Shown one piece after another: positions 46,255 to 58,696 of a stretch of 64,000 bases of DNA. A program made the position numbers and the translations under genes. Source of the DNA: Crossaster papposus (taxonomy: Eukaryota > Echinodermata > Asteroidea > Velatida > Solasteridae); the NCBI GenBank assembly GCA_037893245.1, contig JBAIAA010000890.1, positions 744,001 to 808,000 on the forward strand, read 5' to 3'. Below the pieces are notes generated by a model, which saw only the letters and a program-made list of their open reading frames with translations, was not told the DNA's origin and searched no databases. The first letter of the stretch is position 1, and each line of letters begins with the position of its first letter.

Positions 46255-46634
46255 TCCTCACGGTCATTACTGGACGATGACCACCACTCACTAACTGTGG
46301 AGCATCATCACATCCACAGCTGTAACATTTCATCTGTCCTTTTTGTGTTCACTGGATGATGACCACCACTCACTATAACTGTGAAGCATCGTCCCATTCA
46401 CAGCTGTGACATTTCACCAGTACTCCTAGTCATCACTGGATAATGACCACCATTCAATGTAACTGCGGAGTATCGTTGTCACATTCACAGCTGTGTGTGA
46501 CATATGTCACTGGTTTTCCTGGTCATCAATGGATGATGACCACAACTCACTATAACTGTGGAGTTTCGTCGTCACATTCACAGCTTTCACATTTCACCAG
46601 CCCTAGTCATTACCGGATAATGACCACCACTCGC
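46255..46634. repeat. ~90-bp minisatellite, left part
   Basis: Units of about 85-91 bp share TAACTGTGGAGTATCG, TCACATTCACAGCTGTG and CATCACTGGATGATGACCAC. About four units precede the composite; the array resumes at 53904. The unit has internal dyads such as TCATCACTGGATGATGA. Confidence 0.85.
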
Positions 46635-46640
46635 TATAAC

Positions 46641-47016
46641 TCCTTTTACCGTTACACGGTAAAAGGTTTTATACACAGCGAAAGCTCATGCGGCCTCCTT
46701 ATACCCTCTCATGGCATTTCTTTGACATTTACACCCTCATCGAATTTAGCACTAAGTGCAAGGTCAACAAACTCTTGCCTGGGCCGGCGGTAGAAATTGA
46801 ATTTTAGTTCATGTCATGCTATCCCCATATAAGGGTTAATTATGCAAAAGGTAAAAAGGTCAGCAGTATGCAAATTTGTACAGTTAACTTTTGGCCAATG
46901 AGAATCATGGGTTCCGCGTGGGTAAGCTGGGCTTTTGGCGGGTTAGAGTTTTATAGCCACTCTGTCACAGCCGATTTCAGAGTCAACATCTCAATTTTTG
47001 TTCAGCAAATTTTATC
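46641..47016. repeat. A1 repeat of composite copy 2
   Basis: 376 bp, starting with the CCTTTTACCGT hairpin and ending TTCAGCAAATTTTATC. It matches A2 at 52505-52880 with private substitutions, for example GATTTCAG against GATTCCAG. Both carry CTTATACCC where copy 1's A2 has CTTACCC. Confidence 0.85.
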
Positions 47017-50000
47017 AAAAGAAACATTTTCTCCGTAGATAGCAAAATATCCGGTCGGATTTCTACTGTTGTTTCGTTTTCTTTTAAAAATGTACTGAGT
47101 AGAGTGTCTCATAGACATCCCAGGAACGATATTATCGGGTTTGATGATATTATCAGTGGCTTTCGTGACCTTTTGAAGGCATCGAGTATGGACCTCCCCA
47201 GTTGCCGGTTACCGTTAGGCCTAAGCTGGGCTCCGCTTGTTGTAGGGCGATACAGCCGCAGAAAAAAACACCGTAAACGTAAAGAGCCTACACGTTTTGT
47301 CACTTGAATTCCTCTTCTTTTCGATTCCTGGGATGCTCCAATTATGCTGCTCCAGCTGAAGAAGCCGTCACATAGGCTTACTCTTGGTTAGTGGTCGTCG
47401 CTGCCTGATAAGTCAAACAAAACTGTGACCACCGATGGATCCCGTAATAAACGCGGATGTACTCCGCGTCACCGTGACAGCCCCGGTCTACGCACCGCCG
47501 TTCATAGCTGCAGTCGACGGTCGACGGGCGGCGTGTGTTCGCACGCCCAGTGCCCACCTTGTTCGAGCCACTCGGAGCAAGCATGCATGGTTCATTTTCA
47601 AAAACTTACAACCCTAGTGAGTGGTGGGCTCTTCAGTGACGTTTTCTCACTTGTGAGTTCATCGTGGCGTGAATACAGAATAGCTTCAACTCAAGTTCAA
47701 GCATGTCAAATTTTGTGGAATTCGAGGTGAGGGTTTTCCAATTATCATAAGTCTAGCCCGCAGTCTGGGCAATGTTTTGTTGTTGCAGTTCGTCCGTCAT
47801 TGTCCGTGTTTACTGTCGGACAGTGACGTGACTTGATGTAGGCTGTGCTGCCACGGCTTAACTGGCGCAAATAAGTCTCTTGTGATTAGTGCTTTTGAAC
47901 CGGAAAACATGACAAAAAATGATGTTAAGCTGCACATGCCTGTTCGTCTAACGTTAGTTAGAATTACACAAGTTAGTTGAATTAAAAAATTGTTCCAAGG
48001 GATAGCCTAAATTTAAACAAGGTTTTCGGAATACTGAGGAGTATATGGGCCTAGCTCTAGGCTACCTAGGCTATTTGATTTTACGTTTGAGTTCTAACAA
48101 ATGTGCATGGCCATAGACTGGGTAGACTCATTCATCGGGCCCTAGTTGAAATAATAATGACAGGCTATGCCTAGGCTGTATCAATATGCCTAGGCCTACA
48201 TATGTGCTTGTATAGCATGTATTGCTTGGCTTAATTAGCATATTCAGTTCACAGCTAACATAAGCAAGCGTTGACCACAATTCCTGCATTTGGTTTGTGA
48301 TATAGGGCCTAGTACTAGTAGTAAGGCCACCTTTTCCTTTGCTGGATTAGTAAATAGGAGCAAAGCAATTTTGGTCACACAGGCATGAGATTTTCGACTA
48401 AAAATAGGCCTAAAAGACGTGAATAAAATAATAATAATAATAAAAAATATAAAATAAATAAAATAAAAATAGATAAATAAATAAATAAATAACAAAAATA
48501 AATAAATGGTCTCTTTGCGATTACATGCCATTTAAAAAGGGGTAGGTAGGTAGGTAGGAAAGTATTCCCCATTCATATACAGTATATAATTATTGCAGAA
48601 TTGTATAAACTGCTTCTAAGGTTGAGGCAGACCTCCATTTAGCTGCTTGTGGTTTCTTCTGCTTACTCGTATTGATTTCGGTCGGTCTTATTAGCTCCAT
48701 GGTGAGCTATCTGGTCACAGGTTCTTAGGGTGGTCATGGCTTGTAACATTTTGTGTCTACTAAATATTTGAGCGCCTTGTATTTGACAGTTGTAATTTTT
48801 CTCTTATATAATTATAGCACTTGGGCTTGCTTTTGTCTACAATCATGTGACAATTGTTCCGAAGTTCGCTATTCACTTCCTAGTCACATATTTACATTTG
48901 CTAATTTTGTGGCAATTTTGTACGCAGGCGACAGCATTAATTGTTTAATTCTACGAATCTACTGTTTGAAACGTATTTGTGGCAGATCTCTGCCCTGTGT
49001 TTCGATGTTTAATCTTAATTAAGAAATAAAAAATAAATAAAAACAAAATGTCAGGATTAACCTGAAATCCGGGCCAAGAAGTCCTCATGCTTATCATTAA
49101 CAATTACAAAGAAAAACTGTCTGTGAAACCCATAGCCTGCATTTTTCCAGTAACAGAACTTGAGCAACACAGCCTATGTACTTGGCAACAGACAACTGCT
49201 GCGTTGAGTTTTCTTTTTGTTTGCAGGATGGCCAGACCACGCGGTTCCAAAAAGTTCATCAAGAACAGGGACTAAAGGGCAGGCTAAAGTCAACGTTCCA
49301 CGATCTCAAACATTCACCTGGACACAGGACATAAACATCGGTCGCAGTGTGGACATTTCTCGCCCTCAAGTCCGACCTGTTTGGACAGAAGTTTGTCTGA
49401 TTGCTTGATGGATTGATTTGGATTTCGATTTCAAGTTGAAATCGGTGGATAACCGTCGTCAAGTGCGGGGACAATTTATCTCTAACTACTACTGGAATTT
49501 GATGGAAATATGTCGACAAATGTATAAGTATCCTTTGTATGATTTTAGTTATAATAGTTAATTGGTTCTTAACAGGTAGAGTAAGCTATCGTGGCAAAAC
49601 ATGCAGTAATGTATAGCCCACCATTACTACCTGAGCTATAGTGGCGTCATCGCTAGTTTGTTTACATGTACGTTTTTCTATGGGAGGGAAGTCGAGACGC
49701 CAGACGACGTAAAGACAGACTCATAGAGGGGCGCGCATGTGAACGGAGCGCGACGTCATTGCTTCTCCCGCCATTTGACCTTGAAATGTAGCAAGTTACA
49801 CGCGCAGCGTGTATGGCATGCATGGGCCGTTCATAGCGGCGTGTATGACCTGCATGTAGGCTAAATGTATCTTGTTTGTTACAATGTATCCTTTTTGACA
49901 TGGTTTGTCGTTTAATCCTAGCCTACGTTGATGCATGTAGATGTACATGTGCATCTATATCTGTAATAACAGTAACACTTATGTGAATATATTTCAATGC

Positions 50001-52016
50001 GACACATATAAGTTTGATTTTTGTTTCGAGTTCATTCGGGTTACAGAGTTGCACGAATCTCCTGTTATTACATTGTTTTTATTGGTGTACAATGTACTTT
50101 AGAGGGTTGTGTTTAAGGATTTTTAATTTTATTGCACGGCTACCGTTTGCCTATAGTTATACCAACTTATTTGGTTCACATGGGAGTTTCATGATACTGA
50201 GTCGCCGCCACTAAGGACTGGAAATACGTTTAGCCATTTGTTTCTCAATCCATATGCGGTTTTCCTGCAGGTTTTTGTTATTTGCCTTTCCTTGGAGCAG
50301 TGCACAGAAGCATTGTCTTCTTGTGGAACATGTACGTGTAATATCATTATGATATCAATAGCTGTGTCACAGCCTTTAATATGCGGATAATGCATAACAA
50401 TACATTGTGCTCCTTTTGCATTGTGGGACTTTTATTTGGGTTGATAACGGGCCTCGGGCATTCGTTCTCGTTTCCAAAGGGAAAGGGTACCGTTAAATTC
50501 CGTGTTAAATAATTTGAGGCCCATATGCCGGTTCATATGATGTATTACCCCTATAGGGTCGTTTGGTTAAATAGGGCCGAAACAGCTAGGGCTCTCGTTG
50601 GGTCCAGGTCATTTGGACAACTGTTGAGTGACAGCAAGTTTGTGTATGGTATAGTCAAGTCCGCAAGACTTGAGCGCTCACTCTTGTATGAGCATTTTCC
50701 CAGTGCCTCCTGTTAAAGGTAGTATACACCATTTGCAGAAATCGAAAATGATTAATACCGAATTATTAAGAAATATCTTGCTCAATTGAAAGTAAATAAT
50801 GATTCTAGGCATTCAGCAAAAGGATTGCGCTAGATATCCTGTAATTATTCCAAAAAATTGAATTTTATAAAGAAAAATTTGCGATCGCCGGACGACGATC
50901 GCGAAAAAACAAAGATAACATAAGAATAACGGCTCGACCCCGGTTGAAAACAAATGCTGTTTTTCGTGTGTTTCTCGACATCCATGATTGTAAAACTTCG
51001 GTTAAGTCAGTTAACCCTGACTCCCTCACCATTGTTATTAAACACCATACAATTCCTTCAAAATCCTCCAACTTCCTTTGTTGTGTAGGGAGTTGGGGTT
51101 AAACGATATTTACTATGGAATACAACCCCCCCCCCCCCCCCCCCAAATCGACCCATTCATGATAATTCAAGCAATTACCAATGGGGTATGTTACCTTTAA
51201 GGTCGGTCAGATGAGACGTTGTTTGTCGTTTTTGCCTGGTATCAATTCTGGAGTATGCATACTCGGCTGCCAATTGGAGCCGGAAGGGAATTTCCTCCTG
51301 TTTTTTCTCCTCAAATTTTATGATTAAGTCAGAGCTTAAAATGAGGTTTTGTCAGGAGTTTTTCGCCCTTCCCATAATTGAGTATCAGCTTGGTGGAAGT
51401 TAATTACATGTATAAACGCGGCAATAAGCCTCAATTTTATTATTTGTGTACATAACACTGCACAGCAATATATAGTGCTCCTAAAAACGCTATGGGACTT
51501 TCCTTTGGGTTTATTACGGGCCTCGGGCATTTCATTGTTCTTGTTTCCAAAGGGAAAGAAATGTTAAATCATTTGATGCCCATGCGGCTTCAATAAATGT
51601 ATTACCCCTGGGGTCGTTTGGTTTAAGAGGGCCGAAACAGGGCTCTGATGGGGTCCAGGCCATTGGGACAACTTAACTGTTGATAGGATCTGAATTTCGC
51701 GCCCCATGGCCTCCATCGGCCATGCTAATTAATAATTATTCATTTGGGCACTAACGATTTGTCGGCACTAATGTCCACTGGAAAGGCAAGGGTGGGGCCG
51801 GCGTGGGGGACGCTTGTGACCTTCGGGATGAGTTGGGTCGAGACCGATATGATTATCCGGCTTACATGATTATTGTTTACAATGGTGTCCGACTATGACT
51901 GGTCCGACATTCTCCCGCGCGTTTTTGTTTATGCTGGGGCTCACTCTCTCTCACTCCTGTTTTGTTTTTATGGAGGGTCCCTGTCCGTCTTCTCCTGGTG
52001 GGCGCGCAGGCGCGTG
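47017..52016. other. Y, internal region of composite copy 2
   Basis: Same content as 16081-21065, including the basic-tail frame ending at 47307, the AT microsatellite near 48425-48508, the acceptor-like site before 49228 and the TTAA MITE. Small indels distinguish the two: an extra GTGAC near 47472, and GGTAGG repeat number near 48541. No gene assigned. Confidence 0.5.
50717..51196. mobile_element. TTAA-flanked MITE, copy in composite copy 2
   Basis: TTAA at 50713-50716 and 51197-51200, ends as in 19768-20245. The same position within Y shows it inserted before the composite was copied. The C run at 51126-51144 is longer than in copy 1. Confidence 0.75.
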
Positions 52017-52498
52017 TGGCAATTTATTATGGATTCAGACAGCCAGTAACGCAAGTCCTCACATTTAGCGGCCTAATAATTAAATCCGGCAGTAAATTAT
52101 ATTTTATGCAAATTGCTCTGTTGTCATAGCGCTCGCGAATTTCCCGAGGCTAGATTTTCCTGACCGAAGTTAACATCGGTAGATGGAAGCAACTTTGTGG
52201 TTGCATGACAGTTGCCTCTTTGGCAATGGGCATTTGGTTGCCCTGTGTTGGTGGGCCTGGTGTTGCCCATAGGGGATTGGTGTTCCCCTTGACCGGTCGG
52301 GCCTGGTGTTGCCCATTTTAATGGTCGGGCCTGGTGTTGCCCGGGGGCCTGGGTGGCCCAAATTGTTTATTTGTTGAATTGTTTCCTTTTGCTACCGGTA
52401 TGCCCTTTAACTGGTATCCGGAATAAAACATACTGCCATTTTCGAGGCTGTGGCATCACTCAATAACTTGTCTCCCTTGTGGTTTATTTGAGTCGAAG
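52017..52498. repeat. B1 repeat of composite copy 2 (482 bp)
   Basis: Same ends as the B repeats of copy 1 but lacks one 18-bp GGCCTGGTGTTGCCC-type unit and has CTCCCTTG instead of CTCCTTTG. B2 of this copy shares both traits. Private changes: TTATGG near 52027 and GACAGTTGCC near 52206. Confidence 0.85.
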
Positions 52499-52504
52499 TA
52501 TAAC

Positions 52505-52880
52505 TCCTTTTACCGTTACACGGTAAAAGGTTTTATACACAGCGAAAGCTCATGCGGCCTCCTTATACCCTCTCATGGCATTTCTTTGACATTTACACCC
52601 TCATCGAATTTAGCACTAAGTGCAAGGTCAACAAACTCTTGCCTGGGCCGGCGGTAGAAATTGAATTTTAGTTCATGTCATGCTATCCCCATATAAGGGT
52701 TAATTATGCAAAAGGTAAAAAGGTCAGCAGTATGCAAATTTGTACAGTTAACTTTTGGCCAATGAGAATCATGGGTTCCGCGTGGGTAAGCTGGGCTTTT
52801 GGCGGGTTAGAGTTTTATAGCCACTCTGTCACAGCCGATTCCAGAGTCAACATCTCAATTTTTGTTCAGCAAATTTTATC
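52505..52880. repeat. A2 repeat of composite copy 2
   Basis: Full-length partner of A1 (46641-47016), directly after B1 and TATAAC; followed by X. Confidence 0.85.
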
Positions 52881-53416
52881 CCACCACCACCCCAATGTCT
52901 CCACCAATTTTTGAGTTGGTTCCCATTATAGCATTCGCATAGGTGTCATGCGGTCATGTTGATGTTGCATTATGATGTACATATTCATAATTAGATTCTA
53001 GCAATTTTATCTTTTGTTCACAATATAGCGCTCGCATGTGTCATGAGGCTATGTTCAGGGTACTCACAGATTTCATCAATTCTGGGGTTTATGGTGACAT
53101 TCCAATATACACTGTAGCGCTCGAAAGTTTCCCGAGGCTAATATATGATTTATACTGTACTCATAGATGTCCTTGGTTGGCTTTTTATAGTTTATAATCC
53201 TAAATAGCGCTCGAACGTATCATGAGGCTATAATATGTTCCCAATATTGCTGTACTCAGCATAAACATCTCTGCTTCTAATATAGCACTTACAAATGTAA
53301 AGATACCCTTTTTACTCATGGAATTCACTACAGTGTTTGCAGGTATCATGAAACTATTTTCATAGGCTGTAATAATGAATTTATCTTTGGCATTAAATAT
53401 TATGTTTTCCCCTGCC
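52881..53416. repeat. X region of composite copy 2 with TAGC...GCTA dyads
   Basis: Same tandem ~90-bp layout as 21946-22481; dyads are recognisable near 52928, 53026, 53115 and 53205. No gene. Confidence 0.6.
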
Positions 53417-53897
53417 TGGCAATTTATTACGGTTCAGACAGCCAGTAACGCAAGTCCTCACATTTAGCGGCCTAATAATCAAATCCGGCAGTAAATTATA
53501 TTTTATGCAAATTGCTCTGTTGTCATAGCGCTCGCGAATTTCCCGAGGCTAGATTTTCCTGACCGAAGTTAACATCGGTAGATGGAAGCAACTTTGTGGT
53601 TGCATGACGGTTGCCTCTTTGGCAATGGGCATTTGGTTGCCCTGTGTTGGTGGGCCTGGTGTTGCCCATAGGGGATTGGTGTTCCCCTTGACCGGTCGGG
53701 CCTGGTGTTGCCCATTTTAATGGTCGGGCCTGGTGTTGCCCGGGGGCCTGGGTGGCCCAAATTGTTTATTTGTTGAATTGTTTCCTTTTGCTACCGGTAT
53801 GCCCTTTAACTGGTATCCGGAATAAAACATACTGCCATTTTCGAGGCTGTGGCATCACTCAATAACTTGTCTCCCTTGTGGTTTATTTGAGTCGAAG
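53417..53897. repeat. B2 repeat of composite copy 2 (481 bp)
   Basis: Matches B1 of this copy, including the missing 18-bp unit and CTCCCTTG. Ends GAGTCGAAG, followed by TATAACTGTGGAG of the minisatellite. Confidence 0.85.
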
Positions 53898-53903
53898 TAT
53901 AAC

Positions 53904-54780
53904 TGTGGAGTATCGTCGTCACATTCATAGCTGTGTGTGACATGTCACCGGTTTTCCTGATCATCACTGGATGATGACCACAACTCACTATAACTGTGGA
54001 GTTTCGTCGTCACATTCACAGCTTTGACATTTCACCAGTCCTAGTCATTACCGGATAATGACCACCACTCGCTATAACTGTGTAGTATCGTCGTCACATT
54101 CACAACTGTGTGTGACATGTCACCGGTCTTCCTGATCATCACTGGATGATGACTACAACTCACTATAACTGTGGAGTATTGTCGTCACATTCACAGCTGT
54201 GACATTTCACCAGTACTCCTAGTCATCACTGGATAATGACCACCACTCACTATTGCTGCGGAGTATCGTCGTCACATTCACAACTGTGTATGACATGTCA
54301 CCGGTCTTCCTGATTATCACTGGATGATGACCACTATGACCACAACTCACAATAACTGTGGAGTATTGTCGTCGCATTCACAGCTGTGACATTTCACCAG
54401 TATTCCTAGTCATCACTGGATGATGACCACCACTCACTATTGCTGCGGAGTATCGTCGTCACATTCACAGCTGTGTGTGACATGTCACCGATCTTCCTGA
54501 TCATCACTGGATGATGACCACAACTCACTATAACTGTGGAGTATCGTCGTCACATTCACAGCTGTGACATTTCACCAGTCCTCCTGATCATCACTGGATG
54601 ATGACAACAACTCACTATAGCTGTGGAGTATCATCTTCACATTCACAACCGTGTGTAACATTTTACCACTCCTCCTGTTCATCACTGGATGATGACCCCA
54701 CTCTCGCCTCTTTTGTTATTGACCATCGTGTTGCCAAACCTCGGCAATTCTTTTATGTTTTAACCCCAACTCTCTATGGT
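53904..54780. repeat. ~90-bp minisatellite, right part
   Basis: About ten further units with alternating long (CTGTGTGTGACATGTCACCGG) and short (CTGTGACATTTCACCAG) forms, giving a higher-order two-unit pattern. The last units are degenerate. Confidence 0.85.
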
Positions 54781-54865
54781 GTGTAAACAATTAAATTGAT
54801 TTTGGAGGATTAAGGACTGTTAGTGTTAAGATTAATCAAGGATGTGTTTATACATGTATATGTAT

Positions 54866-55256
54866 GTGACCTGTCATCACAAAATGAGCGTAAAGTCGGC
54901 AAAATAAAAAAATGAGATATGGGTTTTTCTAATTTCTGTTTGATACTCAATTTTTTTTAATTTATTTTTTTAGTCTGGATTCTTAATAGTGCAGAGATTA
55001 TGAGAAAACGGGCATTTCTTGCGAGAAATTGTGTGAAAGGCATAGAAAGGCATAGTCCACATTGTCTTGTCTCAAAAACAAATTTTGTTTTTATTTGATC
55101 GTCCTGAAAAATTGGGAATTGATTGTTGCGAATTTAGTCTTTAAAAAAAGCATATAATCTCAAAATAGACCACACCTTCAAATTTTGACTATCACTGGCC
55201 GTACTGGGAAATCACTCCGTGCGACTTTACGCTCATTTTGTGGTGACAGGTCACAT
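54866..55256. mobile_element. MITE with GTGACCTGTCATCACAAAAT inverted ends
   Basis: The left end at 54866-54900 and the inverse right end at 55222-55256 match over about 33 bp with one difference. The interior is AT-rich with no ORF. Short target repeats could not be fixed because the termini are themselves partly palindromic (TATGTGACC / GGTCACATA). Confidence 0.7.
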
Positions 55257-57399
55257 ATGAGGTATTGCTATGGGGATATGATAGCCGGTATAGGGTATGT
55301 AGACAAGAGGGGGGTAGCCTTTGCCACATATTGTACTGGGTATAAAATGGGGGAAAGGGGGGGGGGGGGGGGGGTAATTGAAAAAAGTGTGATTTTTTGT
55401 CAACACTACATGTAGTTGGCTATCAACATATTACTTGCCTGAGTTCTGTTCAATGCCTAAAGGCTATGCTAATTTGGTAATTTTACATGCACTTGACCCT
55501 AATCTTCCTAAATCCTTATATACCTTGCTAAACCTTCAATGCATTTTTAGAGTCCTGGCAAAAACGGGCTAGTCAATTTGAGGGTCCATTGCATCGAGTT
55601 CATAAGATGTACCATACTAGCCTCATGTTCAGCCATGCATAATTGGGCTTTTGAAGTCATCCATACTGTTTCTAAAGGTCATTGCCGCTGACTCGACCCA
55701 ACACAGTGATTGGTAGAAAACCGGGGCATTAATCACTACTCCGATAAACACAATCAAAGGAGCATTTAGGATGAATTCAATTTTTAGTATTGCGTAAACA
55801 TTGTTTTGGGACCACTTTTACTCCTAAATTCTGTGTTTAGCCAATATTTATTTGTGAAAAACGACTAACTTCTACACGGTTAAATGGGTTGTGATAAAAT
55901 TCAGATGCGGTAGATAGGAAGACCAAATTCTTCATGGGATTACTAAGGTTATGCACATCGGGTCATTTCAGGTTATTGGAAATGCAAACACATTTTCTTT
56001 ATATTTTTTTTTAAATTTAAAACATATATTGATTACTTGCGTATTAAAGGCGAACACTTGTGATCCGAATAACATTTGTTACACAGTGGCAATTGAAAAA
56101 CCTAGCACAATTTGCCCTTTGCACACTTTCACCCTAAGCATGGAAAGACCCGATCTGACAACTTTACACAATTCTAGCCAGTTCAGAAATTCCGTTGTAT
56201 ACACGGGAATCACTCAACCGGATATATTTATTGTGTGAAGTTACAAGATTGTGACTCTCCAGCCCATGCTTATGGCGCAAGTGTGCAAAAAGATAATTCA
56301 AGATGGTTCACCCTAAGCACAGAGAGACCCAATCTGACAACTTTACACAATTGTGGCCGGTTCAGTATTAAATTTGTTGTATTCACGTTACTTGCAGAAC
56401 CGGATATATTTATTGTGTGAAGTTACAAGATGGAGATTCTCCAGTCCATGCTTTTGTCGAATGTGTGCTAGAACGAATTTAAGATGGTACCTTGCAAAAA
56501 GGTCAAAGGGTTGGGAGCCTAAACTCAGTGGTTTTTTGAATCGTGTACAACTTTGAGTTCATCACTGTTAAGTTAATTTTCATTGCAATCCGACATTCCT
56601 ACTACAGAATGACACATTGTTGACTTCACATGTACTTTGTTCTTTGTTCTGTATTTATTAATTATTATTCAGGTACAGCTCTTTTTAAACTTTAATGCTA
56701 ATACAAAACATAAAATCTGTTTGAATAATGATGTTAACTTCAAAAGTATAAACAGTACTTGTATTTTGAATTGAAACCAAATTCACTAAAATATTTTAAA
56801 TGCTTTATAGGAATATCATTCATAATATTACAGGTCAAATATTGTGCTGTACTTTAAAGTATATTAATATCTCGCATTTTAAACCACCTTAATTCCTTCA
56901 ACCAAACAGTAGTGTTAGGAAGGTTTTCAAACATAGTTTTGTACATCTAAATTTGCAATATTATTTCTGATTAAACATATTTCTGATTATTACATAAACT
57001 TGTTCTTACATAAATTTGTTCTTGCATATTGAGAAAAACAAATACAAATATTATACATTTATATGAATGCAACTTCTCATATCCCTTTATACCCATACAA
57101 TAAGTTGTCATTTTAAGACATATGTATTTTTGTTTATTGCATGTCAAATAAATCTAATTGCCTCAAAAAAAACCTCTACATAGAAATTTACCACACAAAT
57201 ATATTCCACTTCAAATATTTGTAAGCAGAAACGTACGTTATCCTTCCAAAGTTACATCTTTCCTAAAAACAAAGAACAAAGTTTTTTATGATGCAGGTTA
57301 AATACACCCGAACTAATTAATACAGCTACCAAAACCAACATTACAAAATTATTGTAAGCTTGTAGGATTATCAGCTCAATCCTTAAAAAAATGCCTAGA
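55257..57399. other. Non-coding stretch with one direct duplication
   Basis: A G run lies at 55357-55374. A direct repeat of about 115 bp (about 56125-56242 and 56307-56426) shares TTCACCCTAAGCA, TCTGACAACTTTACACAATT and ATATTTATTGTGTGAAGTT. No ORF in this AT-rich stretch has recognisable features. Confidence 0.4.
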
Positions 57400-57970
57400 T
57401 ATATTCATCAACCATTCCCGCCCAGCGATATCTCCTGGCCAGAGTTATCCCGGTAACGGTTAAGTTATGAATACCTGACCCAATTTTGTGCCGACCCTTT
57501 CGTTTTATTCCTTTCGTTTTATCACAAGTAAATTCGATCACTTGCAACAATGTAGGCAGCAAACAACTTTAACAGTTGCAGATAGAGCGTGGCACAAGTA
57601 AAGTCGATTACTTGCAACAATGAGGGCAGCAAACAACTTTAACAGTTGCAGATGGAGGGTCAGTTGCTGCGTTCCAATCGCCAATCCTTAACAACATAGA
57701 TATGTCTACCATCCATTCTCGCCCAGCGATAATATCCTGACCAGAGTTATCCTGATAACGGTTAAGTTATGAGTACATGAGCCAAATTTGGGCCGACACT
57801 TTCGTTTATCTCCTGGCCAGAGTTATGCCGATAATGGAATAAGTTACGAGTACCTGACCCAATTTTGTACCGACACTTCCGTTTCATCCCTTTCGTGTTA
57901 TCACAAGTAAATTTGATAACTTGCAACAATGAGGGCAGCAAACAACTTTAACAGTTGCAGTAGTAGGGAA
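57400..57970. repeat. Degenerate tandem repeats, three copies
   Basis: Units of roughly 110-310 bp share CGCCCAGCGATATCTCCTGG, CCAGAGTTATCC, GTACCTGACCCAATTTTG and AGGGCAGCAAACAACTTTAA (57420, 57720 and 57810 onward). They lie next to the viral block; a relation to its terminus is possible but not shown. Confidence 0.55.
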
Positions 57971-58061
57971 TGTGCCGTATGTAGACCAAATCTTAAAAAA
58001 CTCAATTTTGTCAAACAAAAAAAAATCAAAAATAAAACTAGTTTTATTTATCTTGCTAAAA

Positions 58062-58402
58062 CCTAAAAACAGCGCCCTCTATGGGTTAAATTAAAAAAAC
58101 TATAAATGACAAATTTAAAAAAAACAGCGCCCTCTATGGGTTAAATTAAAAAAACTATAAATGACAAACTCTAAAATTAATTTAAAAAAACAGCGCCCTC
58201 TATGGGTTAAATTAAAAAAACTATAAATGACAAACTTTAAAAACAGCGCCCTCTATGGGTTAAATTAAAAAACAATAAATGACAAACTCTAAAATTAATT
58301 TAAACAAAACAGCGCCCTCTATGGGTTAAATTAACAAAACAATAAATGACAAACTCTAAAATTAATTTTTTTAAAAGCGCCATCAACAGAGGGCGCTATT
58401 TT
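58062..58402. repeat. CAGCGCCCTCTATGGG tandem repeats closed by an inverse copy
   Basis: Five units of 49-66 bp carry CAGCGCCCTCTATGGGTTAA followed by AT-rich spacer. At 58375-58398, GCGCCATCAACAGAGGGCGC forms a hairpin and inverts the core. Confidence 0.75.
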
Positions 58403-58485
58403 ATTTTATTTTCATTGATTACAGTTTTAATAATATAACTAAAATTAACTTTTAAAAATCTGCCAGTGCCCTTTAGGTTTTTTAT

Positions 58486-58665
58486 TGGCAGTCTCCTCTC
58501 AAAATAGACTTTTTTACAAATGATGTCATGTCGATATTTAGAAAAGGAGACTGCAGTCTCCTTTTCTCAAAATATACTTTTTTACAAATGATGTCATGTC
58601 GATATTTAGAAAAGGAGACTGCAGTCTCCTTCTCTCAAAATATACTTTTTTACAAATGATGTCAT
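58486..58665. repeat. ~66-bp tandem repeats with GGAGACTGCAGTCTCC palindrome
   Basis: Three units (starts marked by GCAGTCTCCT at 58488, 58553 and 58621) share TTTTTTACAAATGATGTCATG. The junctions create a perfect 16-bp palindrome twice. The array ends 30 bp before the stop codon of the minus-strand gene at 58697. Confidence 0.8.
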
Positions 58666-58696
58666 GTCTAAAATTACACTTGTTAAAATTGATAAT

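Larger units (their letters stand above)
46641..53897. mobile_element. 7-kb composite, copy 2: complete split-direct-repeat structure
   Basis: The order is A1 (46641-47016), Y (47017-52016), B1 (52017-52498), TATAAC, A2 (52505-52880), X (52881-53416), B2 (53417-53897). TATAAC also stands directly left (46635-46640) and right (53898-53903). Removing everything but one TATAAC restores a normal minisatellite unit (CACT-CGC-TATAAC-TGTGGAG), so both boundaries are exact. That is what integration of a circle with a B-TATAAC-A junction into a TATAAC target would give, as for DIRS/Ngaro-type recombinases; a 6-bp duplication is the alternative. Y is about 98% identical to copy 1 and has no recognised coding domain. 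Confidence 0.7.

Noticed and set aside
46641-53897. Classic LTR retrotransposon
   Set aside because: No full LTR pair of the form LTR-internal-LTR, no TG...CA ends, no primer-binding site or gag-pol recognised; the repeats are split (A and B).
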